DNA of 64,000 bases. It comes from Psilocybe azurescens (taxonomy: Eukaryota; Basidiomycota; Agaricomycetes; Agaricales; Agrocybaceae). The position numbers and the translations under genes were made by a program. The DNA lies in assembly GCA_023853785.1 (NCBI GenBank), contig JAJIRX010000095.1:186001-250000 (forward strand). The letters run 5' to 3'. Below the pieces are notes generated by a model. It searched no databases and was not told where the DNA came from. It saw only the letters and a list, made by a program, of their open reading frames with translations. Every line of letters starts with the position of its first letter. Position 1 is the first letter of the stretch. Below are positions 59,901-64,000 of the stretch, piece after piece.

Positions 59901-60936
59901 CGATGATGGTTCCGCTGCGATCCCTGCTTGGGATCACGACAGATCCTGTGGGTGTGCCTGTTCCTTGAGGTGTAGTGGCCATCGAGTTGTCTGTAGAGAC
60001 ATCGGTATCGCTGTTCGAGTTGGATGGCTGAGAGTTGGATTCGGAAAGGAGGAGAATATGGCTCGTTGAGCCTTCAGCGGGGAGTAGTCCATCGAATCAT
60101 CCTGTCATCACAAAAGAAAGAAAAAGAAAAAAGTTAGCCTCGTTCCTCTGATCACACGAACGAAAGATAAGGGCGAACCTGATCGTCAGTTGCTCGACCT
60201 TGCCGTATACGCTGGCGCAACGGCTCATTCGCTGTCCGATGTTGCATCTGCTCGACCATAAGCTGTCTCTGCAGCGCTCGCTGAAGATGCGCCGCATCCT
60301 CTCGCTGTCTGTGTTCCAGCTGCGCGATGCGCCTCTGTTGGCGCTGCTCCCTCGTCTCCCGCGGCATGCCTGTAGCACTAGAGCTAGGGCCGACCGCAAA
60401 CCCCTTATTGGCCAGCCACGCCTCCAAAATGCAGCCCACGACTTCGAGCGTCCCGGCCTGCACCACGCGGCTCCTGATCGGCTCGCTTCCCCTGACGCCG
60501 ATGTTAACTATGCACTGGAACGCCAGAGAAAAGCGATACGCCGCGTGCTTGTCGAAGGAGTGTGGGTTGAGAGCCGGGCTGAGCTTGGCCAGTCTCGCAT
60601 TGGGCGGCGTTAGTCCGTACAAGATCGCCGGATTCTCGGGGGTGGAGGACAGATGCAGAACTCGTGCAGGATGCGCACGAGCCGCTCGAGTCCGCCGTCC
60701 ATGGTCATGATCTCGCGGATCCTGGGGGAGGTGGAGGTGAGATACGTGAGATGTGTGAGCGAGTTGAACAGTGGCAGCGGCGACGTTGTGTCCAACGCTA
60801 AAAATGCAATAAATTAGCTAAAAATACGAAATAAAAAGAGTCTAGAAGACCACTCACCCCGCCGGTCGTAGAGCTGAGAAGTTATACACACACATGCCTT
60901 GTTTTGCGCCGGAAATGCAAAGTTGGACTCGCGCAT
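56933..60936 (-). CDS. MUB1: MYND zinc-finger protein, MUB1/SamB family
   Basis: Four exons on the minus strand: 60936-60858, 60797-60179, 60101-58244 and 58106-56933. The start MRESNFAFPAQNKACVCITS and TSPLPLFNSLTHLTYLTSTS match the conserved N-terminus of MUB1/SamB, followed by GGLERLVRILHEFC and AFQCIVNIGVRGSEPIRSRV. Later come DEDVLLSLQLLAYLSKYPHV, NVFSLVERFTFKPS, YWAGVIMRNACRKDDSRGGI and the MYND finger CGKWETYPREFAKCRRCRKA with KYCGKECQSTAWSEGH and RFWC. The C-terminus is PSRRQRLINMSSPRSPMD. Yeast Mub1 works with Ubr2 and Rad6 in protein ubiquitination; the Aspergillus relative SamB affects morphogenesis. About five frame breaks occur, one in a C5 run (60638-60642), others near 60025, 59750, 58345 and 57120. 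The long Gly/Ala- and Pro-rich inserts make it bigger than usual. Confidence 0.85.
57691..57742 (-). repeat. Arg-Glu coding microsatellite
   Basis: On the minus strand, repeated GGGAAA/GAGAAA-type hexamers encode RERERERE after the MYND finger of the MUB1-like protein. Purine-only on the coding strand. Confidence 0.75.
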
Positions 60937-63295
60937 GGCTTAGTGATCAATATCAAATGCGGCCCTTTCAGACGGCTGAGACTACCGGTGTATGTTCTGG
61001 TATAGTTTTATGCACCTATCGGGCGATATAAGCGTACAGAAGTCAAGAAAAGGTTCGGTTTTGGCGAGAATGGTAGGCGACGGTGTATGTTGCAGTGGGG
61101 GAAGGAGAAGGCGTGAGATTGTTGTTGTTTGGTCACAGGTGGCTTGCAATCCTGTCTCTGACTCGCTTTGTTCAGAATACAACCACTGCGACTCATAACC
61201 AAACCCTTTGCTCAGGCCACTTATGAGTCAACAAAGGCCTATATGATTAAGCCTCTCTACAGAAAATTCCATGTATTGGTCTACTATGATTCCAACTTTG
61301 ATTCGTACTTGTTCTCAAGTTTGCCTTTCTCGTGGCTTTCCGCCAAAAAGGCGACTATCTACCCAGACTCGTGCTATGGAACCCAAGTACACATGTACTG
61401 GCAACGCTCCATCTACTCTATGTCAACGAAAACTATAATTCAGCTCTCAGTTGATGACCAACTTGCCGATTTCAAGAACCTCCTCACAACTTCCTTCCGG
61501 TGGAACTTCATATTGACCTCATGCTCATCTTCTGAATCGCTTATCATCTGCCGTATCCCCTGATGCATTTCAATTGGCAATGCAAACTAGACTCTACGAT
61601 CTATAGGATCAGTCATCACGCTTCCCGACTTTAACGGGGACATGTACCGAGAACGCCGTTGCCCGAGGCAGCGTACTATCTCTGTCAGGCAAGGCAACAT
61701 ATGCCATGCAATCATCGACTTGAGACGCACATTTTAATATATATCCACAATCTCTCTCCATACCGTCATATTAATTAATTAAGCATGGCGCCTTACCTGC
61801 TGCGTAATATTAACAGGCTCCAAAAATATGCGTTAGAACTAAACAATCGCTCCCCAGACCTGCCACCATGAGGTTACCTCAAGGCTTGCTCGATCGACTC
61901 AATGCCCATGACGTCTCAGTTAATGTACCATGCCGCAGTGCACGCATGTTATTATTATTGCACCATCGAGATGATTGGTTTTGATGATCTGACCCGTGAA
62001 CAGCACTGCACTCTTAATTGATCCAACGACCAACGACCAGCGCCACTAGGTCATAGCTATCATATCACCGCGTATTAACACCGTCCAATCCACTTCCACC
62101 AAACTCGTGGCTGTTGCTGGTTGAATCGAATAAAGCCTGGATGATTCAGTGGTCGTAATCCGTTATTGACTGACCCGATCCGATAATTTTACTATTCATG
62201 TTCCGACTTGGGAATCACGCGACAGTTAATACCATGATAGCCTTGCCAAACATTCTCATCACATCATCGACAAGACCAATAGAATATCGTCTTTTACTCA
62301 TCATCAAAAGATATTTTAAGTCCTACTGCCACCACCAACCAGGGCTGAGGGCTGACTATGGAAATACAGGATACAATGCAACATAAATTTATGTTGTACG
62401 CAGTACTCTACTGTAGGCGCTCGAGGGAATCTTTCACTGGCTACCCAACTGAGCGCATCTCCGTCCCCGTCTCCGCGTCAGTGTCCGTGTCCAATACCGA
62501 GCCTAGATCCAAACTTCCTCAACACGGAATTCCCGAGAGTATTTCAGAAATAATTCCAGAAGCCTCTAAATTATAACTGCGCGGTACGTCCTTAGGGAAT
62601 TCTCGCATCGATGTTCTATTGACGATGTGCTTTTGAAAGTGCTCGTGCTCTATTCCACTCAAGCTGCAACAGGGAGCACAGGGGGGAGACAGGGGGAAAA
62701 TCGGGGATTTGTCCAAATTACACTCCGCGCCCGGCTCGGTGGGCTGTAGGGCGCCTAAAATATTTGACTTAAATGTTCATATTCGGGTAGGGGGCGTAAA
62801 TTGTCGACAACAAAGTCTACAATTTAGGTATTCGTGGTAGATACGCACATGCTACCAATAGCGCACTATGTGCACTCAGAATCGCGTGAGCTCTTGTCCA
62901 TGTGATGCGACTTGAATGTGTATGACAGCAACCAAAATAGACACACTATGAGGCATTTGGACGGTCCGTGTGACACGGTGTCGCATCGGGAAAGCATAGA
63001 ATTCATGCATATCAGCGCTGTCTCCCTTTAAGTTTCATCCTGACCGATTGTCTCAACGTACAGAAGCCATATGCGAGATCTGTGATGGAAGGCATCGAGA
63101 AACCAAGGTCAATACATAGGGCTTTCTATTGAGCGCGAGAAGAGCGCTGACCAGATTATACCTTATCTACAGTTCACAAAACCACGACGTCAATGAACTG
63201 CAGGAAGTAAAAATGGCACAACTGGGTACTGAGGCTTCGATAGACGATAGTACGTTACTAATAACAAGTGGTAAAACCATAAAATCCCGAACGGC
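60937..63295. other. Intergenic, no gene called
   Basis: Upstream of MUB1 and before the TPR remnant. A 131-codon frame at 61168-61563 and smaller ones lack recognisable motifs. A frame at 63129-63320 might be a leading exon of the TPR gene but is not aligned with it. Confidence 0.4.
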
Positions 63296-64000
63296 ATGCC
63301 ACATAAACCAGACTTTCTAAACCGCCTCGGGACCAATTTTCTCGCGCTCTTTCAAAATACAAGAGACATACTTAACATTAATCACAGTATTCTGGCTCAT
63401 GAGTCAGTTATTTGGCTCTTTCCTGTCACCGACGCGAGACTTCCGAGTCTACTGCACGACTGCAGTATTTCACTTCTCGAGCGCTACGGTGTATTTGAGG
63501 AAGTAGTGGATATCAATAAAGCGATAATGTCCTTACAGAGGGCGGTCTAGCTTACCTCTCAAGATCACACAGACCTAGCTTCCCGCTTCCCGCTTAAATG
63601 ACTACAAACGTGCTTTGAACACACAGGAGATATTACCAACATATTGGAAGCAATATCATCCCAAAGGACATCCATCGAGCTCGCTCCTTCCAATCACGCA
63701 GAAATACCTTCCTGGCTTAATAATCTGAGAATCTCGCTTCAAAGACGCTACGAGCGCATGAGCGACCTGGAGGACCTTTCGGACGCTATCACACCCAAGC
63801 ATAGATCATGTCATATCACACCAAAGGGACATGAAAATCTAGCTGCGTATCTGAGCAACCTTGGAGTTTCGCTTCATACACGCTTCGAACGATTGGTTGA
63901 TCTCGTTGATCATTCCAAAGCAATATCGTTCCAGAGAGAATCAGTTCAGCTCACTCCCAGTGGCCATTCGAGTCTGCTAGGTCGTCTGAACAACCTTGCA
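63296..64000 (+). pseudogene. TPR-repeat protein, disrupted, continues past the window
   Basis: One frame from 63296 to the window end carries repeating units such as LPSLLHDCSISLLERYG, IPSWLNNLRISLQRRYERMS, LAAYLSNLGVSLHTRFERLV and LLGRLNNLA, each followed by DL-D---AI. The unit L-x-x-x-L-N-N-L-G-x-S-L-x-x-R-F-E is the tetratricopeptide repeat used by the large Agaricomycete family that usually ends in a CHAT peptidase-like domain. Two stop codons interrupt the same frame (TAG 63548-63550 and TGA 63599-63601) without any shift, so these are substitutions, not indels. The 5' start is not resolved. The CHAT part, if any, lies beyond base 64000. Confidence 0.7.

Noticed and set aside
61168..61563. 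131-codon frame
   Set aside because: No recognisable protein pattern or promoter; not called.
1..64000. CRISPR arrays, rRNA genes, operons, ribosome-binding sites
   Set aside because: None seen, and none expected in a spliced fungal nuclear genome.

Overview
The window is nuclear DNA from a filamentous basidiomycete, most likely an Agaricomycete. Genes lie on both strands at moderate density and are cut by many 45-75 bp GT-AG introns. The set includes a class III aminotransferase, an adenosine deaminase-like enzyme, an AlkB-type dioxygenase, a MYND protein of the MUB1/SamB family, a TEA-domain factor, F-box/LRR proteins, a many-intron P450 and the start of a TPR pseudogene of the kind Agaricomycetes carry in large numbers. 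The species cannot be named from this sequence.

Layout. 0-3 kb: the 3' end of a fungal transcription factor, a decayed GMC oxidoreductase and the RNase P subunit POP4. 3.9-6.3 kb: a proline-rich gene that has a broken relative at 14.2 kb, then a 515-bp MITE flanked by TA. 6.3-11.7 kb: a compact block of metabolic and repair genes (AlkB homologue, aminotransferase, adenosine deaminase-like). 12-22 kb: F-box/LRR genes and remnants, an acidic-repeat protein, a tandem array, and a gene with a possible PD-(D/E)XK nuclease signature. 22.8-27.4 kb: a 1310-residue SAM/coiled-coil/tail-anchor protein. 29-39 kb: a small secreted eight-cysteine protein, a multi-pass membrane protein and a degenerate seven-helix gene. 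40-49 kb: an intact F-box protein, a Ser/Pro-rich protein with a split start codon and the TEA factor. 51-61 kb: P450, a further F-box protein and MUB1/SamB. 63.3 kb to the end: a TPR pseudogene running out of the window.

The clearest window-wide pattern is that many genes are coherent except for single-base frame breaks, most of them in runs of 4-7 identical bases. Adding or removing one base at each break makes the total coding length divisible by three in POP4, the AlkB gene, the nuclease-like gene, the SAM gene, the 44-kb gene and the 54-kb F-box gene. Other genes, including a 17-exon P450, have no break at all. Because conserved genes are hit, base-level consensus error is the first explanation to test, ahead of real gene loss. 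The GMC, TPR and 14-15 kb remnants look truly decayed.

There is no sign of an operon, CRISPR array, rRNA or clear tRNA. Genes here act largely independently. The only recurring theme is regulated protein turnover: several F-box-like loci, all on the minus strand, and MUB1/SamB, which in yeast partners an E3 ubiquitin ligase.
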